Part shown: positions 11,067-20,798 of the stretch, one piece after another | Layout: the number at the start of each line of letters is the position of its first letter | Numbering within the stretch: the first letter of the stretch is position 1 | The notes under the pieces: model-generated | Seen by the model: the letters and a program-made list of their open reading frames with translations, nothing else | Told to the model about the DNA's origin: nothing | Databases searched by the model: none | Program-made: the position numbers and the translations under genes | NCBI GenBank assembly: GCA_002049455.2 | Contig: KV918996.1 | Coordinates: 1 to 64,000, forward strand | Reading direction: 5' to 3' | DNA: 64,000 bases | DNA from: Porphyra umbilicalis | Taxonomy: Eukaryota > Rhodophyta > Bangiophyceae > Bangiales > Bangiaceae

Positions 11067-11441
11067 ATGCCCCCCCCCCCCCCCGACGATGGCCCCGACG
11101 GCTGTGCGCGCGTCGCCTCCCGCATCGCCGTCGCCCAAGTCCTCTACGCCCAAGCGCAGCTCCTCGCGTGGCTCCCCCCCCCGGCGGGGCCTGGGCTGAG
11201 GATGGGGGCGGCCCCCCCCCCCCCCCCGGCGCCCCCCCGCCCCCCTCCCTTCACAGTAGTGTCCATGGTAGCCGCCATCGTGACAGCGCGCACGGGGGCT
11301 GTGGTCGAGCTGGCAAGCGATGGCGGCCCGTCCGGACGGATGGCTGCGTCTGGCCGGCGGCGTGAGATTCTGCGGTGGCTGGCAGGATGGAAGTGTGAAA
11401 GCTGTGTCAAGCCACCGAAGGAGGCGAGTATTTCAGACTGA
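11067..11441 (+). CDS. unclassified Ala/Pro-rich open frame
   Basis: A 124-codon frame starting at an ATG preceded by ACC. After a proline run it has a helical segment (CARVASRIAVAQVLYAQAQL), another proline run, and then a non-repetitive stretch ending near WLAGWKCESC. The two non-proline stretches read like protein and the opposite strand is repetitive. No family is recognised, and no neighbour suggests a role. The preceding 10,545-11,066 shows nothing definable. Confidence 0.3.
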   Translation: MPPPPPDDGPDGCARVASRIAVAQVLYAQAQLLAWLPPPAGPGLRMGAAPPPPPAPPRPPPFTVVSMVAAIVTARTGAVVELASDGGPSGRMAASGRRREILRWLAGWKCESCVKPPKEASISD

Positions 11442-11904
11442 AATTCTAAACCTGAGCACTTGGATCCTCCGGCATGCGTCCCGCCCCGCTGGGTTCTTGA
11501 CAACGCCACCTATACCACTGGTTATGGCAGTCCACTCAGAGTCATCCACGTTTCTGTTCGAAAATTGTAAAGCATGCGTTTGCCGCGCACCGCTGGGCTT
11601 GCTCTTACAAGCCCGCAAGTTTAGAACTATCCCGGCGATAAAATACCGACCCGCAGTGCAATGGATCCAAACACGAAAACGCCTAAACGTGGCACGGTCT
11701 CGCCAAACTAGCATTAGTGGCTGGGATGCGATCCAAAACTGGGATGTGACGGTCCAAAAATATATCACCCTTACATATTCTAGTCGTCTAATCGACCTCG
11801 TGCCCGTGCCACGCGATTGCTCTAGTTTTGGATCTTCAACGGCAGGGCCACTCCAAACGGGCCTGTTTGGAGGCGCGCCACTCCAACCATGCCTGTTTGG
11901 ATTC

Positions 11905-12600
11905 CAGGCACGTGCGTGCAATACCCTGGCCTTCAGGGCAGTGGCGCGCTCGGCGACGCACTGACACCGGGCACGCAGGCCGGCTCCATAGCCGCAAGCG
12001 CGCAAGGGGGCGCGTACAGCCGCGTTTCCGTAGCGAGGGGGGCATGAGGCGGGAAGAGGATTCCACCGCCGCCACCGCAGCGAGGCGGCGCCGGCGTCGC
12101 GCGACGCCCACGGGAGGGACCGTAACTCCGCCGCGCAGCGCACCTGCGCAGGGCGGGCGGGGCGGCCGACACGGCGCACGGGCGGGCGGGCCGGACCGAC
12201 CGCCGCGCGACGGGGCCTCTCTAACCGCGCCTCTAGATGGCTTCAGATCTCGCCGACGAGCCGCCGCAAGAAAAGCCGGCGGGCAGGCACGATTACCCAC
12301 GGGTCATCGTGGGCGCGTTGAACCCCGGAAGTCGCTGCGCGCGGTCGCCGCGCGCAACTCGGGGCGGTGGGGGGGGCACGGGGGCAGGCGCCGTCTGGGC
12401 CCAGTCACGCCTGTTGCAGGGCAGTCCTTCTCAGCCACGCAACACCGCTCGCTTTTAGCTTCACCGCGACGCTGGCGTCATTGACACGCCCTCAGATCCC
12501 TGAGTACACATATGCAGCCTGCCACCTCTGAAACGGAGAGCAAGTCTCTTTTTTTAAGTATATGTGTGCATCACTACATTTTGAGAGCATCCTATCCTGA
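11905..12600 (+). repeat. tandem duplication, unit 1
   Basis: About 700 bases repeated about 755 bases downstream (12,660-13,355). The units share CAGGCACGTGCGTGCA at the start and CTCAGATCCCTGAGTACAC near the end. Both carry a Gly/Ala/Arg-rich open frame on the + strand (11,828-12,484 and 12,671-13,243), with a shared segment around CGRVEPRKSLRAVAARNSGR. No domain is recognised. Frames are open in more than one phase because of GC bias, so coding status is doubtful. Confidence 0.75.
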
Positions 12601-12659
12601 AGGCCAGTGAATTGCTAGCAGCGGGGTTTAAGAGCTCAACGAGCTTTATGTTCAAATTT

Positions 12660-13355
12660 CAGGCACGTGCGTGCAGTACCTTGGGCTTCAGGGCGGTGGC
12701 GCGCTGGGTGACGCATCGACACCGGGCACGCCGGCCGGCTCCATGGCCGCGAGCACGCACGGGGGCACGTACAGCCACGTTGCCGGGGCGGGGGGGGCGT
12801 GGGGCGGGGAAACGGGTGCTGCCGCCGCCACCGCAGAGGCGGCGGCCGGCAGGCGTGGCGCAACACCTACAGGCGGGGCCATCACCCCGCCGCGCAGCGC
12901 ACCTGCACAAATCGGGCGGGGCGGCCGACACGGCGCACAAGCGGGCGGGTGGGACAGACTGCCGCGCTACGGGGTGCCTCTAACGGCGCCACTAGATGGC
13001 GTCAGCAACCGCCGACGCGCCGCCGCAACAGAAGCCGGCGTGCGGGCACGATCACTCGCGGGTCATTGTGGGCGCGTTGAACCCCGAAAGTCGCTGCGCG
13101 CGGTCGCCGCGCGCAACTCGGGGCGGTGGGGGGGGCACGGGGGCATGCGCCGTCTGGGCCCAGTCACCCATGTGGCAGGACAGTCCTTCTCAGCCACGCA
13201 ACTCCGCTCGCTTTTAGCGTCTTCGCGACCCTTTCAACATTGACACGCCCTCAGATCCCTGAGTACACGAATGCAGCCTGCCACCCCTGAAACGGAGAGC
13301 AAGTCCCTTTTTCTGAGTATATGAGTGCATCACTACACTTTGAGAGCACCCTGTC
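12660..13355 (+). repeat. tandem duplication, unit 2
   Basis: Second unit of the roughly 755-bp duplication. The spacer before it (12,601-12,659) includes about 45 bases (GCTAGCAGC...AAGAGCTCAACGAGCTT) resembling the sequence just upstream of D1 copy 1 (8,900-8,940). Confidence 0.75.
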
Positions 13356-14130
13356 CTAAGAGCACATCCAACAACGTCTTCCCCAAGTTCAAGTATGCTA
13401 ACGTGTCAGAAAACGTGTCTCATAAATGTGCCAAGTGCCTTAATTTCAGCTCTTGGGGATGGAGAGGGTCCCACAGCAACGTCAGGCACCCCAAAACGCT
13501 CAGATAGAACTTAAATACAGTTAATCTGAATCGGATGAGTCCTCGGACATTCATGCGTCAGAAATGGGGGGAGGCGCCCCCGTCCCCCATTTTCTCACCG
13601 ATTTGGAGGGACCCGCTGCTCCTTCCCATTTTTTCCTGGCGTGCCATTGGCTGTTGCAGATTCAGTTCCTTTAGGAAAACGAGCTCACGTGGCATCATCA
13701 GATTTGAAATCTTACGGCCCAATACTGGCGCTTTCCGGGGCCGTCTACGATCTCGGCGATCACTATCGAGACCCAGAAAAGCCTGAACGAGTCTGACCGT
13801 TTCAGGACCCCCCATTCGAAGCACGTTGGGGGTGCGGTGGGTCGCTCCGCTCCCGCTCTCGGTGGCCCGCACAGCGTGAATCAGGGCACGGCGACGGTAT
13901 CCCCAGGCACTGGTTTCCGCAGCCTCGCGAGATCGATTCTGTCCGTGCTCGCGGCGGGGGGTTGGGGACGTTGGAGGCTGGGAGATGGGATAATCTTGTG
14001 GGCCTGTCGGAGGGGGCAGTGGGACAAGGTCCTTTTGGCGCCCCGCGGCGTGATTGTGTGACGGCGACAGGCGCGTCGCGACGCCCGTGTCCACGGACGA
14101 CGTCACCGTCGACGACATCGTCTTCTTTCC
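13356..14130. other. left flank of the Harbinger-type element; no gene seen
   Basis: No coding region recognised. A weak match between CCCCCATTTTCTCACCG near 13,585 and the inverse of sequence near 22,820 was considered as a terminal inverted repeat but is not convincing. Confidence 0.3.
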
Positions 14131-16248
14131 ATGATGGACGATCCACTCGACGTCTCTGCGGATGCAATGCTGGCGGACCCCATCGACGGCGAAGATTTCC
14201 ACCGCGGTGGCGGCCCACATGCAGGCGCTGTGGCGCTATCGTCGTCGCATCCGTCGGTCGCGGCTCGGCCGGCGGCTGTATATTGGGTCGGTGCCTGGTC
14301 GCCGGACGAACAAGAACCGTGATTTTCGATCAGGTTTGCGAGCTATTTGGAGGGTCTATTTTGGATTGGACGGCTCCCCTCCCGTATCCGACGAGGCGGA
14401 AGTTGAGAGACGATTCCGTGTGCCCCGGTCAGTGTTTTTGCGTATCTACCACGCCGTGAAGGGTCGCCCCTTCTTTGCGCAACGTATAACGCGACGAACA
14501 GACCGCAGGCACACCCCTTGCAAAAGGTGGTGGCTGCTTTCCGAGTGATTGCTTACGGAGAGGCGCCCGATCGAACTGATGAATACGTTCGTTTGTCCGC
14601 ATCGACCATAACTATGTCTGTTCGAGAGCTTCTACGTTTCATTGTGGATGAGTTTGGTCCGGCTTATTTGCGTCCCCCCACCCCGGCCGAGCTGGCGCGT
14701 ATCCTGGAGCGCAATGCGCAACGGGGATTGCCTGGGTGTATGGGATCGCTGGACGGCAGCCATTGGCAGTGGGCGAACTGCCCCAAGGCGTTTGTCGGCA
14801 TGTATCAGAATCGGCACGACAAACGCTCTGTGGTTATGGAAACTGTTTGCGATGAGGATCTATGGATATGGCATTTGTTTGTTGGTTGCACTGGTTCTCA
14901 GAATGACCTCAATGTTATGCATGCTTCCCCTCTGTATTTGTCTGTGACGGGAGGCGAGTGTCCGCCTCATACGTTTTCATATACAGCTAACGGCACCACC
15001 CGCACGCTCTTGTATTATTTGGTTGATGTAGTTTACCCTCCCTTTGCATTTTTCGGGTCTCCGTTCCCCGACCCCACCACAGAAGTTGAGACGACATTCA
15101 ACCGGCTCCAAGAAGCTTTGAGGAAAGATGTGGAACGGCTATATGCCGTTCTAACTGCACGCTTCCACATTGCTTTAAAGCCCGCACGGCATGTCGCCGT
15201 CGAGTCAATGGTCACCGTCGCGAAGGCGGTGGCCATCTTACACGATATGGTGACGGAGATGCGACGCGATGGGTACGTGTCACGCACTCGAATGGCCGCC
15301 GCTGCCCAGGCGGCGGCCGGCGGTAGCGGCGGCGGAGGCGCAGTCGGTGGCGGAGCCGAGGGCGTGGGGAACGGGGCTGCTGAGACCCCGGCCGCGGCCG
15401 GTGGTGCGGCCGGCGCTGCGGCCGGCGACGGGCTTGGTGGGAGTGGCGGTGGTGGGACGGGTTTTATTCCTATTGGTGGTGCTCCCGCCGCCGGTGTTGG
15501 CGCAGCCGGCGGCGGGGCTGGTGGGGGTGGCGGTGGTGAGACGGGTTTGGATCCTGATGGTGGTGCTCCCGCCGCCGGTGCTAACGCAGCCGGCGGCGGG
15601 GCTGGCGGAGGTGAGGCCTGTGGGACGGGAATGATGGGTGATGGTGGCAGCCACGCCGCCGGTGTTGGTGCAGCCGGCGGCGGGGCTGGTGGGGGTGGCG
15701 GTGGTGAGACGGGTTTGGGTCCTCACGGTGGTGCTCCCGCCGCCGGTGTTGGCGCAGCCGGCGGCGGGGCTGGTGGGGGTGGAGGCGGTAGGACGGGTAT
15801 GATGATTGATGGTGGTGGTCCCGCCGCCGGTGTTGGTGCAGCCGGCGGCGGGGCTGGTGGGGGTGGCGGTGGAGTGACGGGTATGATGGCTGATGGTGAC
15901 AGCCACGCCGCCGGTGTTGGTGCTGCCGGCGGTGGGGCCACTGGTGGTGGTGGCGGTGGGACGGATCCGACAGGAGATGGAGGCAGCCACGCCGCCGGCG
16001 GCGGTGCGGCCGATTGCAGTCCACAGAGCAAAGCGAACAGTCCTGGGGGCAGCGACGGCCCGCCGGCGGGTGTGGCCGCACCTGTCATCGCGCCGGCCGG
16101 CGCGCTTCTTGCCGGAAGTTTTGGCCACTCGCTGAACGCTTGGGCGGAGGCACGGGACGAGGAGGAGCACGAGCGCCTGAGGCATGACCTTGCTGAACAC
16201 GTGTGGATGGAGAGAAGCACGCTTCTTGCGCCCTACGTGGGAGTATAA
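14131..16248 (+). CDS. PIF/Harbinger-type DDE transposase with in-frame repeat tract; frameshifted
   Basis: Catalyses transposon excision and integration. The N-terminal part (14,162-14,517) has the family's GSVPGRR and the block FRVPRSVFLRIYHAVKG. After a 1-base frame change the main frame (14,518-16,248, 576 residues) starts PLQKVVAAFRVIAYG. It then has the plant-transposon (Plant_tran) core: GSLDGSHWQWANCP (first Asp), LWIWHLFVG..GSQNDLNV (second Asp), RKDVERLYAVLTARF (Glu) and AILHDMV. Residues about 260-520 are Gly/Ala-rich repeats carrying GCCGCCGG hairpins. The final 40 residues return to a conserved-looking motif (ERLRHDLAEHVW). The single-base shift lies in CACCCCTTG at about 14,508-14,518. 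A further frame change near 14,230 would join an upstream MDDPLD-type start at 14,131. Either the gene is recently broken or the C-run is a sequence error. Confidence 0.88.
15295..16080 (+). repeat. in-frame roughly 90-bp repeats inside the transposase gene
   Basis: About seven imperfect units encode GAPAAGVGAAGGGAGGGGGG-type sequence. Each unit contains GCCGCCGG and CCGGCGGC arms about 11 bases apart. Lengths are multiples of three, so the frame stays open through to the conserved C-terminal motif. Confidence 0.8.
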
Positions 16249-16249
16249 T

Positions 16250-17600
16250 AGGGTTTCTTTTCTCCCTGCTGCGCAGGGTTTTTTTTTGTTCGATAACGTC
16301 GTCAGGAGAGGATCTTTTGGGGAGGCGGCAGACAGATTCGACGTCTTCATGTGACTGCCCAGCCGCCGGCTTTGTCCAGAACGGCGGCGCACGTGTGCGG
16401 CGGGCATGGGAAGGGGCGGTTTGCCGCCAGCGTCGGTATTGCCGGCGGCGGCTCTGTGTGTTGGGGGGGGGGCGGCGTGAAAGGGAGGCGTCCACCTGTG
16501 ACTGCTCCGCCGCTTGCGCTGGCAAGACCGGCGGCGTGTGTTCGGGACGACCATCGGGCGGGGCAGGTTGCCGCCGGCGTCGGTGTTGCCGGCGGCGGCT
16601 CTGTGTGTTGGGGGGAAAGGGGGGGAAGGGAGGCGCTCACCATTGACGGCTCCGCCGCCGGCGTTGGCAAGCCCGGCGGCGGGCACGTCGGGCGGGGAAG
16701 GGTGCTGGTGTGTCGCCGCCGGCGTCGGTATTGCCGGCGGCGGCTCTGCGTGTTGGGGGGGGGGCGGGAAAGGGAGACGTCCACCTGTTGCTGCTCCGCC
16801 GCCGGCGCTGCCAGTACCGGCGGCGGGCGTGCGACGCGGGGAGATGTGCTGGTGTGTCGCCGCCGGCGTCAGTATTGCCGGCGGCGGCTCTGCGTGTTGG
16901 GGGGGGGGGCAAGAAAGGGAGGCGTGCACCTGTGACTGCTCCGCCGCCGGCGTTGGCAAGCCCGGCGGCGGGCGCGTCGGGTGGGGAGGGGTGCTGGTGT
17001 GTCGCCGCCGGTGTTGATATGGCTGGCGGCGGCACATGGCGTCGGGGGTGGCGGGCAAGGCGGACGACCATCTATGACTACTTGGCCGCCGGCGTTTGTG
17101 AGACCGGCGGCCCTCGTGTGAGGTGAGAAGGGGAGCGGGTGTGCTGCCGCCGGCGTTTGTACGGCCGGCGGCGGCAATTCGGCGGGGAGGGTTGCCGCCG
17201 GCGTCGGTATGGCCGGCGGCGGCTCTGCGTTAACGGGGGTCGGGGCGGGAAAGGGAGACGACTACATGTTAGTGGCCAGTCTCCGGCGTTGGTGAGACCG
17301 GCGGCGGGTGTTTGGAGCGCAGAAGGGACCGGACATGTTGCCGCCGGCGTTCGTGCGCCGACATGTGTGGGGGGTGTAGCGCCCGTCGCCGGTGTTTGTG
17401 CGAGGTTATCTTCATTGGCAGAGAAAGCAGGAGATCCACCAAGGGTGTTGCGCATTCGTGGTAGGATGCGCGGTGCACAGAAGTAGGAGAAAAAACTCTG
17501 CCCAACGGGGAAAAAAACCCTTCGGCACGCTACAGAACAAAGCACATAAACATTAAACACTACAGGGACTAGGAATGGTCATCGTCCCCACTGGCCTCTT
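16250..17600. repeat. convergent intergenic spacer with ~145-bp hairpin repeats
   Basis: From about 16,420 to 17,260 a unit recurs every 143-147 bases (starts near 16,422, 16,567, 16,710, 16,857, 17,002). Each centres on GCCGCCGGC, a 9-base loop and GCCGGCGGC, and most are followed by a G-run of 6-10. Near each gene end there are similar T-rich stretches on the sense strand (16,251-16,290 for the transposase; inverse of 17,488-17,526 for the Myb-like gene) that may be shared 3'-end signals. Open frames here simply translate the repeats. Confidence 0.8.
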
Positions 17601-17682
17601 CAACAGCACAGTCGGCATCGTCCGCCGCCTTGTTGTGGTGCATGGGCACGAGGTACACCTCATCGTCGTCATCCAAAGTAGT

Positions 17683-18915
17683 CTACGCGGCAGCAAGTGG
17701 CGCCGCCGCCTTCGCCTGCTTCGTCACCTGGGACCGAGCGCTACGGCTCGGCCTGCCTAGGCCTGTCGTCTTAGGAACAGGATCTGTCGTCGCAGGCGCC
17801 GCCGGCGGGTTGTCCCCAGACTCTCGCGGCGATTGCACCTCGGACTCGACTGCCGCCGGCTTGTTGCAGGCCGGCGGCGGCGGATGCACCTCCGATACGT
17901 CCGCCGGTCCGGTCGACGACCTCGCGTGCATCTCGGACTCGACTGCCGCCGGCTTGTCGCCGACCGGCGGCGGCGAATACACCTCCGACACGGCCACCGG
18001 TGCGGTCGACGATCCCGCGTCCGTCGCCAAGGCGGCGGCCGTCCCCGCCGGGCCCGACGACATCGCCGGCGGGGACGAGGAAGAGTCCATGCCAGCTGCC
18101 GCCATCAGCTTGCGCGCGTGAATCTTGCGGAAGGCAATCGCCTCGGGAGTGTCGCGCATCTCCGCGGTGTTGAAAAACGCCACAGTTGTCCGCTCCGTCG
18201 TTGCCCGCGCCAGAGCCAGCAGAGCGTCCGAGCTGTCCTTGAGCGTCCGCGTCGCGCGGATGTCCTGACTCATCTCTCTCTTGGCCGCCTTAGAACCGCG
18301 CGGACGTGACTGGAAGGCACCCGCCGCCGGCGGCCCGTTCTCCACCTCGTCCGTGTCGCTTGGGGAGGCACGGCCGCCGGAAGACGCGCTTGAAAAGCCG
18401 GCGCCGCCAGCGGCGCCGTCTGCGGCGGCGGCCCCGGCGGCGCCGCTAAACATGTCGACGTGGCGTAACACCCTCCAACACGACACCCACGGGCACGTCG
18501 TCTGTTTCGCCTTCCGCTTCGTTGTCTTGCACTTCGCCTTGTCAGATGCCCAGTCCTTCCGCATCGCCTCGTAAATGTTGAGCCCGCAAAAGTGCGCCAC
18601 AGCGGCGCTGATCAAATCTTCGTCGCTCGGGTTGCCTGTCAGCTACAGCCGCTTAACGGCCAGGTAGTGCGAGCCAAACTCGCTCACCCTCCTCCGGATC
18701 TTGTCCAACTGCTTCTGCACCCCCCCGACACCGCGCTCGGTGCGCCGTCGTGCGCCAGGGCGACCGGCCAATAGGCGCTTCCACTCCCCGACCACCTCTG
18801 CCCAAAATGTTGTCCCAGTCTGGTCCGACTTCTTCACAGCGTCCAATGATGTAGACAGGTAGGCCCTGCTGAGGGCCACCCGCTCCTCGTCGGTCCAGCC
18901 AATCCCAGTCCCCAT
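17683..18915 (-). CDS. Myb/SANT-like DNA-binding protein of the Harbinger element, one in-frame stop
   Basis: Second protein of PIF/Harbinger elements, thought in other systems to bind the element ends and help bring in the transposase. It starts at MGTGIGWTDEERVALSRAY. Residues 6-45 have the trihelix/Myb-like pattern (WTDEE...L..AY...S.D...K..Q....FW..V...W). A TAG at 18,643-18,645 interrupts; the same frame continues through the FCGLNIYEAMRKDW block to 17,683, about 410 codons in all. The middle matches the usual family end (SRPRGSKAAKREM, then a helical stretch to about 18,120). The C-terminal third is an Ala/Pro/Ser tail into which GCCGCCGG hairpins are inserted. One stop in an otherwise open frame means readthrough, recent inactivation or sequence error. 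Confidence 0.72.
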
Positions 18916-19010
18916 GGCAGCCGGCGCCTAGGTTGCGGCAAGCAGATCGGCGCCCTCTCCGCCACCCACAGCTGGGGAAGGAGGCATGAACGGCCCGCCT
19001 CGGAGAACGC

Positions 19011-20798
19011 CTAGACGGACGTGCCACCGCCGCAGGCTAGCAACGATTGGGCAGCAGCCGGCGGCGCTGGTCCGTCACGGCCGGGCTCGTCGCCGCCGGT
19101 TGCGCCGGCCGGTGAGGCGCCGCCGCCGGCTCGAGGCAATCCGCCGCCGCTGGCTCGCGGGGATGAAGCAACAGCCGGCGACGCCTGACCGTCACAGCGG
19201 AACGCGTCGCCGCCGGTACCAGCGGCCGGTGATGCGCCGCCGCCGGCTAGCGGTGGTCGGGCAACAGCCGGCGGCACTTGTCCGTCAGTTCGGGGCTCGT
19301 CGCCGCCGGTTGCGCCGGCCGGTGACGCGCCGCCGCCGGCTGGCGGCGATTGGGCAGCAGCCGGCCGCACTTTTCCGACGGTGCGGGGCGCGTCGCCGCC
19401 GGTACCGGCGGCTGATGATGCGCCGCCGCCGGCTAGCGACGATTGGCCAGCAGCCGGCGCCACTGGTCCGACGGTGCGGGGCGCGTCGCCGCCGGTTCCG
19501 GCGGACGGTGATGCGCCGCCACCGGCATGCGGAGATATAACAGCAGCCGGCGGCGCTTCTCCGACCGTGCGGGGCGCGTCGCCGCCGATACCGGCGGCCG
19601 GTGATGCGCCGCCGCCGGCTTGCGGGGATGAAGCAACAGCCGGCGGCGCTTGACCGTCACAGCGGGGCGCGTCGCCGCCGGTACCGGCGGCCGGTGATGC
19701 GCCGCCGCCGGCTGGCGGTAATCTGGAGACAGCAGGCGGCACTTGCCCGTCAAGGCGGGGCGCATCGCCGCCGGTACCGGCGGCCGGTGATGCGCCGCCG
19801 CCGGCTTGCGGGGATGAAGCAGCAGCCGGCGGCGCTTGTCCGTCCGTGCGGGGCGCGTCGCCGCCGGTACCGGCGGCCGGTGATGCGCCGCCGCCGGCTA
19901 GCGGTGGTCGGACAACAGCCGGCGGCACTTCTCTGTCAGGGCGGGGCGCGTCGCCGCCGGTACCGGTGGACGGTGATGCGCTGCCGCCGGCTTGCGGGGA
20001 TGAAGCAGCAGCCGACGGCGCTTGTCCGTGCGTGCGCGGCGCGTCGCCGCCGGCACCGGCGGCCGGTGACGCGCCGCCGCCGGTTAGCGGTGGTCGGGAA
20101 ACAGCCGGCGGCACTTGACCGTCAGGGCGGGGCGCGTCGCCACCGGTACCGGCGGCCGGTGATGCGCCGCCGCCGGCGCGAGGCGATCCGCCGCCGCTGG
20201 CTAGCGGGGAAGCGGCAGCAGCCGGCGGCTCCTGTCCGTCCGTGCAGGGCGCGTCGAAGGGCCCCCGACGCGCACCGTAGCCGCCGGCGTCCGGCAGTCT
20301 GGCACCGACCGGCGCTTGCCAGTTGTAGCGGATCGGCTCAAAGTCGCCGGTCTGGGGGGGTCCTCCACCCGGCGGCCCCCAGTTGTTGTAGGGTCCCGCG
20401 TGGCCGCCAGCTTGACGACTGGCGTGACCTCCCGGCGGCCCCCAGTTGTCTTGGGGTACCGCGTGGCCGCCGGATTGACGACTTGATTGACCTCCCGGCG
20501 GCCCCCAGTTGTCTTGGCGCGCCGCGTGGCCGCCGGATTGACGACTTGCTTGACCACCCGGCGGCCCCCAGTTGTCGTGGCGTGCAGCGTGGCCGCCGGC
20601 TTGACGACTTGCTTGGCCACCCAGCGGCCACCAATCCTCGCTCAGTGGCCCACAGCCGCCGGGCTCATGGGGACGCTGCCCGCCCGGCGGCACCCAGTTC
20701 CGCCTCGGTGAAGGCTGGCGATTGGGATGGAAGCCACCGCCGCCGTGGCCACCGGGCTGTTGATCTCCTTGACCTTGACAGCCCGGCGGCGCCCACAC
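19011..20798 (-). CDS. 595-codon Gly/Pro/Ala-rich repeat frame
   Basis: Open frame made of two tandem repeats. Residues about 39-143 are 21-residue units (NWGPPGGQASRQSGGHAARQ type); the remainder are 31-residue units (GGGASPAAGTGGDAPR type). Because the repeat lengths are multiples of three and stops are rare at this GC content, frames are also open on the plus strand (19,601-21,397). It lies upstream of the Myb-like gene in a different phase. It may be a third, low-complexity product of the element or simply translated minisatellite DNA; I favour the latter. Confidence 0.25.
   Translation of the reverse strand: MWAPPGCQGQGDQQPGGHGGGGFHPNRQPSPRRNWVPPGGQRPHEPGGCGPLSEDWWPLGGQASRQAGGHAARHDNWGPPGGQASRQSGGHAARQDNWGPPGGQSSRQSGGHAVPQDNWGPPGGHASRQAGGHAGPYNNWGPPGGGPPQTGDFEPIRYNWQAPVGARLPDAGGYGARRGPFDAPCTDGQEPPAAAASPLASGGGSPRAGGGASPAAGTGGDAPRPDGQVPPAVSRPPLTGGGASPAAGAGGDAPRTHGQAPSAAASSPQAGGSASPSTGTGGDAPRPDREVPPAVVRPPLAGGGASPAAGTGGDAPRTDGQAPPAAASSPQAGGGASPAAGTGGDAPRLDGQVPPAVSRLPPAGGGASPAAGTGGDAPRCDGQAPPAVASSPQAGGGASPAAGIGGDAPRTVGEAPPAAVISPHAGGGASPSAGTGGDAPRTVGPVAPAAGQSSLAGGGASSAAGTGGDAPRTVGKVRPAAAQSPPAGGGASPAGATGGDEPRTDGQVPPAVARPPLAGGGASPAAGTGGDAFRCDGQASPAVASSPRASGGGLPRAGGGASPAGATGGDEPGRDGPAPPAAAQSLLACGGGTSV
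19090..20240. repeat. 93-bp minisatellite, about 12 units
   Basis: Units recur every 92-96 bases from about 19,090 to 20,138. Each contains the perfect palindrome GCCGCCGGTACCGGCGGC or a near variant, followed by GCGCCGCCGCCGGC. Confidence 0.88.
20368..20682. repeat. 63-bp minisatellite, five units
   Basis: Units start at 20,368, 20,431, 20,494, 20,557 and 20,620 with CCCGGCGGCCCCCAGTTGT, exactly 63 bases apart (21 codons). Each holds CGTGGCCGCCGG.TTGACGAC. Confidence 0.9.

Noticed and set aside
19090-20240. Regularly spaced repeats that might suggest a CRISPR array
   Set aside because: Units are contiguous with no unique spacers, the period is 93 bases, no cas genes are present and the setting is eukaryotic.
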